This document shows, piece after piece, positions 1 through 6,866 of a DNA stretch of 64,000 nt (the stretch's first letter is position 1; every line of letters begins with the position of its first letter). The DNA lies in NCBI RefSeq assembly GCF_018613715.1, contig NZ_JAGGPT010000006.1, positions 124,001 to 188,000 on the forward strand, in the 5' to 3' direction. The position numbers and the translations under genes were made by a program. Source of the DNA: Chryseobacterium sp. ISL-6 (GTDB lineage Bacteria > Bacteroidota > Bacteroidia > Flavobacteriales > Weeksellaceae). The notes below the pieces were generated by a model, which was not told the origin of the DNA, ran no database searches, and saw nothing but the letters and a program-made list of their open reading frames with translations.

Positions 1-890
1 GTGAGAAGGTTGAAATCTATCTAGAGAATGAGATTGAAAAATCAGGTTTATTAATTGATTTTCAGTCAATTTCAATATCTAACAACAAGGAAAAATTACA
101 CAAAGAAATAATATGGAAGTCATATCCTGAATCATTAGAAAGTTTTAAAAATGGATTTGATGAGGTTCAGAAAAATATTCGTCTTGGAAACTCTTATTTA
201 GTTAATTATACACGAAAAACTAAAATAGAAACAAATTTATCCTTGAAAGAAATATTTCTTCACTCCGATGCGAAATATAAAGTTTTTTATAAAGATTTTT
301 TCGTATTTTTTTCTCCTGAAACTTTTGTAAAGATCATTAATGGTAAAATTTATACTTACCCAATGAAGGGAACTATTGATGCTGCAGTAGAAAATGCAAA
401 AGAAGTTCTGAAAAACGATAAGAAAGAAAAAGCTGAACATTACACGGTAGTCGATTTGCTTAGGAATGATCTCAGTATGGTAGCAGATGATGTGAAAGTT
501 GATCAGTTTCAACATATTGATCTTATCAGAACACAACAAAAGGATCTCTACGCGATGAGCTCAGAAATTACAGGAAATTTAAAGCCTGAATTTTCAGGGA
601 AGGTTGGAAGTATTATGAAAAAATTACTTCCTGCAGGTTCTATTTTAGGAGCACCTAAACCAAAGACCTTGGAGATCATCCAAAAGGCTGAAGGCTATAA
701 AAGGGGCTACTATACAGGAGTTTGCGGCTGGTTTGATGGCGAAAATGTCGACAGTTGTGTAATGATCCGTTTCATTGAGAAAGAAAATGGCACTCTGTAT
801 TTTAAGAGTGGTGGAGGGATAACCCATATGAGCAAGTTAGAAGACGAATATCAGGAAATGAAAAATAAAATTTATGTTCCAATTTATTGA
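1..890 (+). CDS. pabB: Aminodeoxychorismate synthase component I (PabB), 5' partial
   Basis: C-terminal part of a chorismate-utilising enzyme; the frame is open to the left edge, so the start lies outside the window. It shows family landmarks in order: GNSYLVNYT (about 185-211), PMKGTI, LLRNDLS, and GSILGAPKPKT followed by GYYTGVCGWFDG. Family knowledge: PabB aminates chorismate to 4-amino-4-deoxychorismate for folate synthesis in the cytoplasm. Its stop overlaps the next gene by 17 bp, and that gene is a class IV aminotransferase. The pair therefore reads as ADC synthase plus ADC lyase, which favours PabB over anthranilate or isochorismate synthase. An internal TTG at 243 is not the start, because homologous sequence continues upstream of it. 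Confidence 0.88.
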   Translation, partial: EKVEIYLENEIEKSGLLIDFQSISISNNKEKLHKEIIWKSYPESLESFKNGFDEVQKNIRLGNSYLVNYTRKTKIETNLSLKEIFLHSDAKYKVFYKDFFVFFSPETFVKIINGKIYTYPMKGTIDAAVENAKEVLKNDKKEKAEHYTVVDLLRNDLSMVADDVKVDQFQHIDLIRTQQKDLYAMSSEITGNLKPEFSGKVGSIMKKLLPAGSILGAPKPKTLEIIQKAEGYKRGYYTGVCGWFDGENVDSCVMIRFIEKENGTLYFKSGGGITHMSKLEDEYQEMKNKIYVPIY

Positions 891-1500
891 AAGTATTAAA
901 GTAGAAGACCAGGAAGTTTTTCTTTTAGATTTCCACCAAAAGCGTGTAAATCAAACATTTGCCCATTTTGGTAAGGAAGGCTCTATTGATCTGTCAAAAA
1001 TCTTCAAAAACCTTGATCATGACGAAGACGGTCTTTTCAAACTAAGAGTGGCTTATGACCTGGATAAAAAGGTTAGAACACAGATGATACCTTACGCTAT
1101 TCCGGAAATACAGGATTTTCAGTTGGTGGAAAATAATACTTTTGATTATTCCTTCAAATTTGAAGACCGAAAGGAGTTAGAAAAAATGAAAATGAAATCT
1201 AAAGCTGAAGAAATTATTATTGTTAAAAACAATCATATAACCGACACTTCATTTTCCAATCTTTTATTTATGAAAGGTAAAGAATGGTTTACTCCCACAA
1301 CTTATCTTTTGAATGGTGTTCAAAGACAAAACCTTTTAAAGAAAAAGAAAATAAAAGAAATGGAAATCACCTTACAAAACATTAAACAATTTTCACACTT
1401 CCAATTGATTAATGCTTTGAATGATTTCGATGATATGTTTATTTATCCTATCGACAGGATCAATAATTTGCCTGGTAATGAAGAATATCTGGATATTTAG
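874..1500 (+). CDS. pabC: Aminotransferase class IV, probable aminodeoxychorismate lyase (PabC-like)
   Basis: A 208-residue protein of the fold-type IV PLP family, shorter than branched-chain aminotransferases and in the PabC size range. Seen: DFHQKRV near the N terminus, LRVAYD (58-63), a DRK segment near 97-99 that probably holds the PLP lysine, and the family signature ITDTSFSN (122-129) followed by a TPTTYLLNG stretch. Inferred role: release of pyruvate from aminodeoxychorismate to give p-aminobenzoate. The ATG lies inside the end of pabB in another frame, so the two are probably translationally coupled. Its stop overlaps the convergent menD stop by 4 bp. The symbol rests on context; sequence alone supports only class IV aminotransferase. 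Confidence 0.8.
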   Translation: MFQFIESIKVEDQEVFLLDFHQKRVNQTFAHFGKEGSIDLSKIFKNLDHDEDGLFKLRVAYDLDKKVRTQMIPYAIPEIQDFQLVENNTFDYSFKFEDRKELEKMKMKSKAEEIIIVKNNHITDTSFSNLLFMKGKEWFTPTTYLLNGVQRQNLLKKKKIKEMEITLQNIKQFSHFQLINALNDFDDMFIYPIDRINNLPGNEEYLDI

Positions 1501-3173
1501 TTTTCTGCCATAAATTCAAAATAACCCTTTAATACATCTGCACTATTTGTACCGTAAGTATTGATTTCCAATATTTTAGGCTGAGTATCCGGTTTGAAGA
1601 AATTATCTAATACCCTATCTAAAGTTCTGTCATCCTCTACTTTTGTATATGCGAAACCAAAGTGTTTTGCTAAATATTCAGCGTTCTTATGGTGCTTTGT
1701 TGCAATGAACTCATCTAAAGTATTTGGGTTGGCATTTCCAGGTCCAGGAATAATTTTAAAAATATTTCCTTCCCCATTATTAAAAATGATAATCCTTACA
1801 AACGGAGGGATATATTGATTCCAAAGACCATTGATATCATAGAAAAAACTTAAATCTCCTGTAATCAACAAGGTAGGATTAGAACTCTTGATCGCAAACC
1901 CCATTGCCGTAGAGGTACAGCCGTCAATTCCACTGGTTCCTCTGTTGCAGTACATTCTTCTTTTACCAAAATCAAATAGTTGTGCATATCTGATTGCAGA
2001 ACTGTTACTGAAATGAATGTTATAATTTTCCGGTACTGTTTGCGAAGCTTTATTAAAGAAATAGAAATCAGAAAACTCAGCCAGATTCAAAAACTTTTCG
2101 TGTTTCGCATCTTTCTTATCTCTGAGGACATCCCAAAGGTTGAAATATGGTCTTGGCTCAAGATTGATAAATTTTAATAATTTTGAAAAGAAAATTTCTG
2201 GTTTTATTTCAATTTTTTCTGTTAAAGAAAAATAGGTATCCGGTTGCCAGACTTCGTCCAGATGCCAATGTTGCTTTGGGCGGGCTTTTCTTAAAAACTG
2301 TTTTACTTTCTTAGAAACTACATTCTGCCCAACGGTAATTAATAAATCTGGAGCATATTTTTTATAGTCTTCTTCAGTGAAGTTAAAAATATAACGATCT
2401 ATGAAACGGAAAAATTTTTCATGATACACATTGGAGTTCGCCTCACTTAGCACTACAGCTGAGTGATTTTTAACCAACTGTGACAATTGATTTTCCAATT
2501 CCGGACTGTAATCTTTTGTTCCAACCAAGATCATAATACGCTGAGAAGTATTCCAATCTGCAACAAGGTTGGAAGGAATCTCGTATTCTTTCTTTTTAAT
2601 GGTTTTTTCAACTGTAGGAAAAGTTGGCAGTTCTGAAACCAATTCATACAGGGGCTCTTCCAGGGGAATATTAATATGTACCGGACCTTGTTTTTCAAAA
2701 CAAAGTTCAATCGCTTTTTTAATCGTCTCAAAATTGATATCCTCAGCATTTTCCTCTTTATCTTCTAAAAGCTGAAAATCTCCATAAGAATGTTGATGAA
2801 AAACATTATTCTGTCGTATGGTCTGTCCGTCAAAAATATCAACGAAATCTATTGGCCTGTCGGCAGTTAACACTAAAAGAGGGACATTTTGATAAAATGC
2901 TTCTGTTACAGCAGGATAATAGTTAACCGTTGCAGAACCACTGGTACAAGTAATTGCAACAGGTTTCTTTTCACTTTTAGCCATTCCCAGAGCAACGAAA
3001 GCGGCACTTCTTTCATCTACAATACTAAAACAGTTAAAATGATCTATTTCTGAAAAATGAATCGCAATGGGAGCATTTCTCGATCCTGGAGAAATGACAA
3101 CATCTGAAATTCCGTACTGCTGGAGAAGGTTTGCTAGTATCTGAATACTTCTCTTAGAAGAATATTTTTTCAT
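1497..3173 (-). CDS. menD: 2-succinyl-5-enolpyruvyl-6-hydroxy-3-cyclohexene-1-carboxylate synthase (MenD)
   Basis: Thiamine-diphosphate enzyme of menaquinone synthesis joining 2-oxoglutarate and isochorismate. The N-terminal domain has SPGSRNAPIAIHF. The C-terminal ThDP-binding half has GTSGIDGCTSTAMGF followed by TGDLSFFYDINGLW and FNNGEG, as expected for MenD. From the chosen start it is 558 residues, normal for the family. An in-frame ATG at 3191 would add six residues (MNYICH). I prefer 3173 because a good -7 box lies between the two ATGs and the family normally begins at the MKKYSSKRS-like segment. Convergent with the pabB/pabC pair. Confidence 0.92.
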   Translation of the reverse strand: MKKYSSKRSIQILANLLQQYGISDVVISPGSRNAPIAIHFSEIDHFNCFSIVDERSAAFVALGMAKSEKKPVAITCTSGSATVNYYPAVTEAFYQNVPLLVLTADRPIDFVDIFDGQTIRQNNVFHQHSYGDFQLLEDKEENAEDINFETIKKAIELCFEKQGPVHINIPLEEPLYELVSELPTFPTVEKTIKKKEYEIPSNLVADWNTSQRIMILVGTKDYSPELENQLSQLVKNHSAVVLSEANSNVYHEKFFRFIDRYIFNFTEEDYKKYAPDLLITVGQNVVSKKVKQFLRKARPKQHWHLDEVWQPDTYFSLTEKIEIKPEIFFSKLLKFINLEPRPYFNLWDVLRDKKDAKHEKFLNLAEFSDFYFFNKASQTVPENYNIHFSNSSAIRYAQLFDFGKRRMYCNRGTSGIDGCTSTAMGFAIKSSNPTLLITGDLSFFYDINGLWNQYIPPFVRIIIFNNGEGNIFKIIPGPGNANPNTLDEFIATKHHKNAEYLAKHFGFAYTKVEDDRTLDRVLDNFFKPDTQPKILEINTYGTNSADVLKGYFEFMAEN

Positions 3174-3177
3174 ATGA

Positions 3178-3185
3178 CAAATGTA
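3178..3185 (-). promoter_or_regulatory. Promoter -7 box of menD (TACATTTG)
   Basis: Exact match to the Bacteroidota -7 consensus TAnnTTTG on the minus strand, ending four bases before the ATG at 3173. Transcription would start at or next to that codon, implying a leaderless or near-leaderless menD mRNA and arguing against the ATG at 3191. No clear -33 TTG is seen. Confidence 0.5.
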
Positions 3186-3260
3186 GTTCATAAATACTAA
3201 ATTGTAAAATCATTTAATCTAAAAAAGACGTAATTTAGCACCCACGTTAAATTTCTAAAA

Positions 3261-4211
3261 ATGGACAAAATACCTAGTGTAGACCTGCGTGATTTCCTTT
3301 CGGACAACCCGGAACGCAAACAGAAATTTGTAAATGAAATCGGAAAAGCTTACGAAGAAATTGGTTTTGTTGCCTTAAAGGGCCACTTTCTTGATGATCA
3401 ATTAGTAGGTGATCTTTATGGTGAGGTGAAAAACTTTTTTGAACTTCCTACGGAAACGAAACAGAAGTATGAAATTCCCGGAATTGGAGGACAAAGAGGT
3501 TATGTAGGATTCGGTAAAGAAACTGCAAAAGGCTTTAAAAAAGGAGACTTAAAAGAATTTTGGCATTTCGGACAGTATGTTTCGGATGACTCAAAATACA
3601 AGACAGAGTATCCTGACAATGTTATTGTTGACGAACTTCCCAAATTCAACACAGTAGGTAAAGAAACTTACCAGATGTTGGAAAAAACAGGCAAATATGT
3701 ATTAAGAGCCTTAGCATTGTACTTGGGTCTGGATGAGTTTTATTTTGATGATAAAATAGCTGAAGGAAACTCTATTTTAAGACCAATTCATTACCCTCCA
3801 ATTACTCAGGAACCGGATGACGCGGTAAGAGCTGCTGCTCATGGAGACATTAATTTGATTACACTTCTAATGGGATCCCAAGGAAAAGGACTTCAGGTGC
3901 AGAATCATAAAGGAGAATGGATTGATGCTATTGCTGAACCTGATGAGTTGATGATCAACGTTGGTGATATGCTTTCAAGACATACGAACAACAAATTGAA
4001 ATCTACCATTCACAGAGTGGTAAATCCACCAAGAGAATTATGGGGTACTTCAAGATATTCAATTCCTTTCTTTATGCATCCTGTAAGCGAAATGTCTCTT
4101 AACTGTCTTGAAAATTGTATTGATGAAAATAATCCAAAATTATATGAAGATACGACTGCAGGAGAATTTTTGCATGAAAGGCTTATTGAGTTAGGATTGA
4201 TTAAAAAATAA
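3261..4211 (+). CDS. 2-oxoglutarate/Fe(II)-dependent oxygenase, isopenicillin N synthase family
   Basis: A 316-residue soluble protein of the IPNS/plant-type dioxygenase family. Seen: an N-terminal DIOX_N-like part (residues 5-120) with the IGFVALKGH stretch, then the jelly-roll with the iron ligands HGD (H194, D196) and H251, and the cosubstrate-binding RYS (R265, S267). The full catalytic set is present, so it is probably active, but the substrate cannot be read from sequence. Bacterial members rarely make beta-lactams, and no biosynthetic partner genes are nearby. A weak -7-like sequence (TAATTTAG, about 3231-3238) lies upstream. It appears to be a single-gene unit. Confidence 0.87.
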   Translation: MDKIPSVDLRDFLSDNPERKQKFVNEIGKAYEEIGFVALKGHFLDDQLVGDLYGEVKNFFELPTETKQKYEIPGIGGQRGYVGFGKETAKGFKKGDLKEFWHFGQYVSDDSKYKTEYPDNVIVDELPKFNTVGKETYQMLEKTGKYVLRALALYLGLDEFYFDDKIAEGNSILRPIHYPPITQEPDDAVRAAAHGDINLITLLMGSQGKGLQVQNHKGEWIDAIAEPDELMINVGDMLSRHTNNKLKSTIHRVVNPPRELWGTSRYSIPFFMHPVSEMSLNCLENCIDENNPKLYEDTTAGEFLHERLIELGLIKK

Positions 4212-4286
4212 TTTCAAAAATTTTGTTTTTCATTTCATATTTTAATTATATATTTACTTCTGTATCAAATTTTTAATTAAAACAGT

Positions 4287-4445
4287 ATGAAAAACTTAAA
4301 AAAACTAACTAACGGTCAATTAAAGACTATTTCAGGAGCAGGAATCATCAAACCAGTAGAAGACTTTTGTATGTACTACTGCAATGGTGTTGTCATTTGT
4401 GCAACATGCAGTAATGACTTCAAATGTCCGGATGATTCTATGTAG
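4287..4445 (+). CDS. Bacteriocin-like peptide with double-glycine-type leader (copy 1)
   Basis: 52-residue peptide. The leader MKNLKKLTNGQLKTISGAG resembles the double-glycine leaders of class II bacteriocins and of the many Chryseobacterium 'bacteriocin-like' peptides. The core after the leader has five cysteines (about residues 28, 32, 39, 42 and 48). Seventeen of the first 20 bases of coding sequence, and the upstream string ATCAAATTTTTAATTAAAAC, match copy 2 at 4640, so the two arose by duplication. A terminator follows. No peptidase-ABC transporter or modification enzyme is present nearby, so export or toxicity is unproven. Confidence 0.78.
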   Translation: MKNLKKLTNGQLKTISGAGIIKPVEDFCMYYCNGVVICATCSNDFKCPDDSM

Positions 4446-4473
4446 AAAATATTAATGCTCTACAACATTATAA

Positions 4474-4509
4474 GAAACCGTTCCATTTTTGGGGCGGTTT
4501 CTGTTTTTT
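4474..4509 (+). terminator. Intrinsic terminator after peptide copy 1
   Basis: Stem GAAACCG (4474-4480) with CGGTTTC (4495-4501), then a T run. It ends the first peptide gene's transcript, so copy 2 needs its own promoter. Confidence 0.8.
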
Positions 4510-4639
4510 AATTAATCTTAAAACAATATGGTTCTGTAAAAGAGATTAATACTTCACTTTGATTAAATAATTCAAAACAGGTTGACTTAATATTATTTTG
4601 ACTACCTTTAGTTTGTTATCAAATTTTAATTAAAACTAT

Positions 4640-4810
4640 ATGAAAAACTTAAAAAAACTATCAAAAACAGAATTAAAAACGATGTCTGGAGGAATAAGTT
4701 ATCCTTTTCCCGGAGACTGTGTTTATGTGTGTAGTGATGGAATTACCTATCGTGCATTGTGTCGGTTAGAATTTATTTGTCCCGATGGTGAGCAACCCAT
4801 TATTTATTAA
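4640..4810 (+). CDS. Bacteriocin-like peptide with double-glycine-type leader (copy 2)
   Basis: 56-residue peptide. The leader MKNLKKLSKTELKTMSGG ends in a true Gly-Gly, as processed by C39-type peptidases. The core contains four cysteines (about 27, 31, 41 and 47) spaced differently from copy 1, so disulfides or thioether links are possible. The leader and 5' flank are shared with copy 1 while the cores differ, a common pattern in such peptide families. Own terminator downstream. Confidence 0.78.
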   Translation: MKNLKKLSKTELKTMSGGISYPFPGDCVYVCSDGITYRALCRLEFICPDGEQPIIY

Positions 4811-4830
4811 AACAATCTGTTCTTTATAAC

Positions 4831-4864
4831 AAAACCATTTTCAAAAGAATGGTTTTATTTTTCT
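4831..4864 (+). terminator. Intrinsic terminator after peptide copy 2
   Basis: Arms AAAACCATT (4831-4839) and AATGGTTTT (4848-4856) around a short loop, then a T-rich tail. Confidence 0.75.
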
Positions 4865-4927
4865 CTATAAGTATTTGCTAAGACATTTATTTGCGAATTA
4901 AATAAACTCCTATCTATAAAACAGAAA

Positions 4928-5974
4928 TCAATCAAACAATCTTAACTGCTGCTCTTTTGTCCCAGTAAAATTTTTTGTTGTGAGTTTTGGAAATTCTCTT
5001 CCTTCGAAAAACTTTTTTCTACCAATTTTAAAGGTATTATGAATCATTTCTGCAATATTCCCTTCTCCTTTATAACGATCAAAATATCTTTTTTCACCAA
5101 GCTTTCCACCACGCATCGAGCGAATAAGGTTCAACACTTTTTGTGCTCTGTCTGGAAAATGAGTTTCTATCCATTTTACAAATATGGGCTCTACAGCATC
5201 ATTCAGTCTTACCAATGTATAACCAAAGCTCAAAGCACCAGCATCTGAAATTGCCTTCAAAATACCCAAAGACTCATCACTTGTCAGCCCAGGAATTACG
5301 GGTGCAACCATAATGTGGACAGGAATTTTATTTTCGGACAAAATTTCCACTGCTTTCAGTTTATTTGTGGCAGAGCTGGTTCTGGGTTCCATTTTTCTTC
5401 GAAGCTCTTCATTCATCGTAGGAATGCTCAGGGAAACAGATACAAGGTTCTGTTCTGCCATAGGTTTTAATAGATCTAAATCTCTTAAAACCAAAGCATT
5501 CTTTGTTAATATATTAACAGGATGTCTATACTCAAGACACACTTGCAGTAGCTTGCGTGTGATTTCAAACTGCCTTTCAGCAGGTTGATAACAATCTGTA
5601 TTTCCAGAAAGTAAAATAGGTTCCGGTTTATATCCTCTTTTCTGAAAAAATTTCTCTAATAATTCAGGTGCATTTTTTTTCACCATGATCTTTCTTTCAA
5701 AATCAATCCCTGCACTATAGCCCCAATATTCATGTGTTGGCCGTGCAAAACAATAAGAACACCCATGCTCACACCCCTGATAAGGGTTCATAGAATACTC
5801 CATTGGAAGGTCATCACTTTTCACCTGATTCACAATGGTTTTTGGAAAAACTTCTGTGAAGGATGTTTTTACAGTTTCGAAATCTTCATCCTCAGGTTCA
5901 AAGGTATACCTGTCGAAACGATTATTTACGTTTCGTTGTGCACCCTGCCCTTTTATGATATTTTCGTTCTGCAT
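4928..5974 (-). CDS. PA0069-type radical SAM protein
   Basis: 348 residues with the radical-SAM cluster motif CEHGCSYC (C68, C72, C75), preceded by MNPYQGC and followed by ARPTHEYWG, the pattern of the PA0069/SplB-like group. Further landmarks are LLSGNTDCYQPAE and VMVAP-type strands of the TIM barrel. The cluster would generate a 5'-deoxyadenosyl radical; the substrate of this subfamily is not established to my knowledge. It stands alone between the peptide genes and a small membrane protein, separated from the latter by a terminator. Confidence 0.87.
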   Translation of the reverse strand: MQNENIIKGQGAQRNVNNRFDRYTFEPEDEDFETVKTSFTEVFPKTIVNQVKSDDLPMEYSMNPYQGCEHGCSYCFARPTHEYWGYSAGIDFERKIMVKKNAPELLEKFFQKRGYKPEPILLSGNTDCYQPAERQFEITRKLLQVCLEYRHPVNILTKNALVLRDLDLLKPMAEQNLVSVSLSIPTMNEELRRKMEPRTSSATNKLKAVEILSENKIPVHIMVAPVIPGLTSDESLGILKAISDAGALSFGYTLVRLNDAVEPIFVKWIETHFPDRAQKVLNLIRSMRGGKLGEKRYFDRYKGEGNIAEMIHNTFKIGRKKFFEGREFPKLTTKNFTGTKEQQLRLFD

Positions 5975-6041
5975 TCTGATGTAAAATTATAGGGGTTTGA
6001 TCAAAAAATAATTAGTTTTAACACTAAAGTTTTCCACAAAA

Positions 6042-6071
6042 AAATCCAACACTGTTGAAAGTGTTGGATTT
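6042..6071 (-). terminator. Intrinsic terminator of the 6098-6292 gene
   Basis: Two 12-base arms, 6042-6053 and 6060-6071, pair perfectly around a 6-base loop. On the minus strand a T run follows, so it terminates the small membrane-protein gene before the radical SAM gene. Confidence 0.85.
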
Positions 6072-6097
6072 AAAACATAATCTGATATATTGTTTTA

Positions 6098-6292
6098 CTA
6101 CTTCAGTGCATAAAATTCGACACCATGATACTCTTCATCAAGATCTTTTCCATCAAAGTGTCTGTGATAATCTGAATAATAATCACTATATTTTTTATCT
6201 TTTTTACTTAAAATCTTTTTTATTCCTAAGAAACTTAATACTGCCAAAAGACCAACTCCTCCTGCCAATAAAACTCCAATTTCCTTTTTCAT
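6098..6292 (-). CDS. Small single-pass membrane protein of unknown function
   Basis: 64 residues: a short basic start, one transmembrane helix (about residues 6-24, LLAGGVGLLAVLSFLG), a basic KKILSKKDKK patch, and a Tyr/Asp/His-rich tail (YSDYYSDYHRHFDG) predicted to be cytoplasmic. It is followed by a strong terminator on its own strand, which supports it as a real transcript. I do not recognise a family. The tail's aromatic, acidic and histidine residues might bind metal, but that is a guess. Confidence 0.6.
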   Translation of the reverse strand: MKKEIGVLLAGGVGLLAVLSFLGIKKILSKKDKKYSDYYSDYHRHFDGKDLDEEYHGVEFYALK

Positions 6293-6466
6293 ATTGTACT
6301 CGATTTATTACTCTCTGTATTGCAAAAAATGTACCTTTTCTGTTTTCCTTAATTATAAATTTTGTTAACATTAGAAAAATAATTCTTGTGAAGAATATTT
6401 CGTTTACTTAGGAATTTCATTAAAATAATGGTTTAATTATTGTACTAAACAGGAAAAAGTATTATT

Positions 6467-6817
6467 ATGGAAAATTCAGAAAACCTCGATAGAATGACCA
6501 CATTAAGCCAGGTAATGAAGACCTTATCAGAAAGGGGAATACAAAGAGAATTCAGATTAGATGAAACTGGCGAAATGAAGTTCGAAAACTCGGACAAACC
6601 CTATAAACCTTCAGATTTAACGATCTTAAAAACATACCGTTTCGAGGGAGAAAGCGATCCTGATGATAATGCAGTTCTGTATGTACTAAAAGACACTGCC
6701 GGAAATATTGGAATGATGATCGATTCTTATGGTGCAGATAGTAATTACCCTGGTGAAAAATTTGATGAATTCTTAAGAGATATTCCGGTTCAGGAAAGCG
6801 ACGAATTCAATTTTTAA
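6467..6817 (+). CDS. Small conserved Bacteroidota protein, function unknown
   Basis: 116-residue acidic soluble protein. The layout, an N-terminal 'TTLSQVMKTLSERG' helix then YRFEGESDPDDNAVLYVL, resembles a small Bacteroidota family that databases sometimes call 'phosphoribosylpyrophosphate synthetase'. That name is not supported: there is no PRPP-synthase signature and it is far too short. A single-gene unit with a terminator directly downstream. Confidence 0.65.
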   Translation: MENSENLDRMTTLSQVMKTLSERGIQREFRLDETGEMKFENSDKPYKPSDLTILKTYRFEGESDPDDNAVLYVLKDTAGNIGMMIDSYGADSNYPGEKFDEFLRDIPVQESDEFNF

Positions 6818-6829
6818 ACATATATATAC

Positions 6830-6866
6830 AAACCCGAAGCTATTCAGTTCCGGGTTTCTCTTTTTT
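6830..6866 (+). terminator. Intrinsic terminator overlapping the end of the convergent gene
   Basis: AAACCCG (6830-6836) pairs with CGGGTTT (6851-6857), then a TCTCTTTTTT tail. It terminates the 6467-6817 gene. The stop codon of the minus-strand AsmA-like gene (6840-6842) sits in its loop. Confidence 0.75.

Noticed and set aside
237..539. 100-codon minus-strand frame inside pabB
   Set aside because: It is the antisense shadow of a well-recognised coding region and is Phe/Ile-rich without family features.
1..890. Reading the first gene as isochorismate synthase because menD is next door
   Set aside because: The PMKGTI and LLRNDLS motifs and the overlapping class IV aminotransferase fit PabB, and menD is on the other strand.
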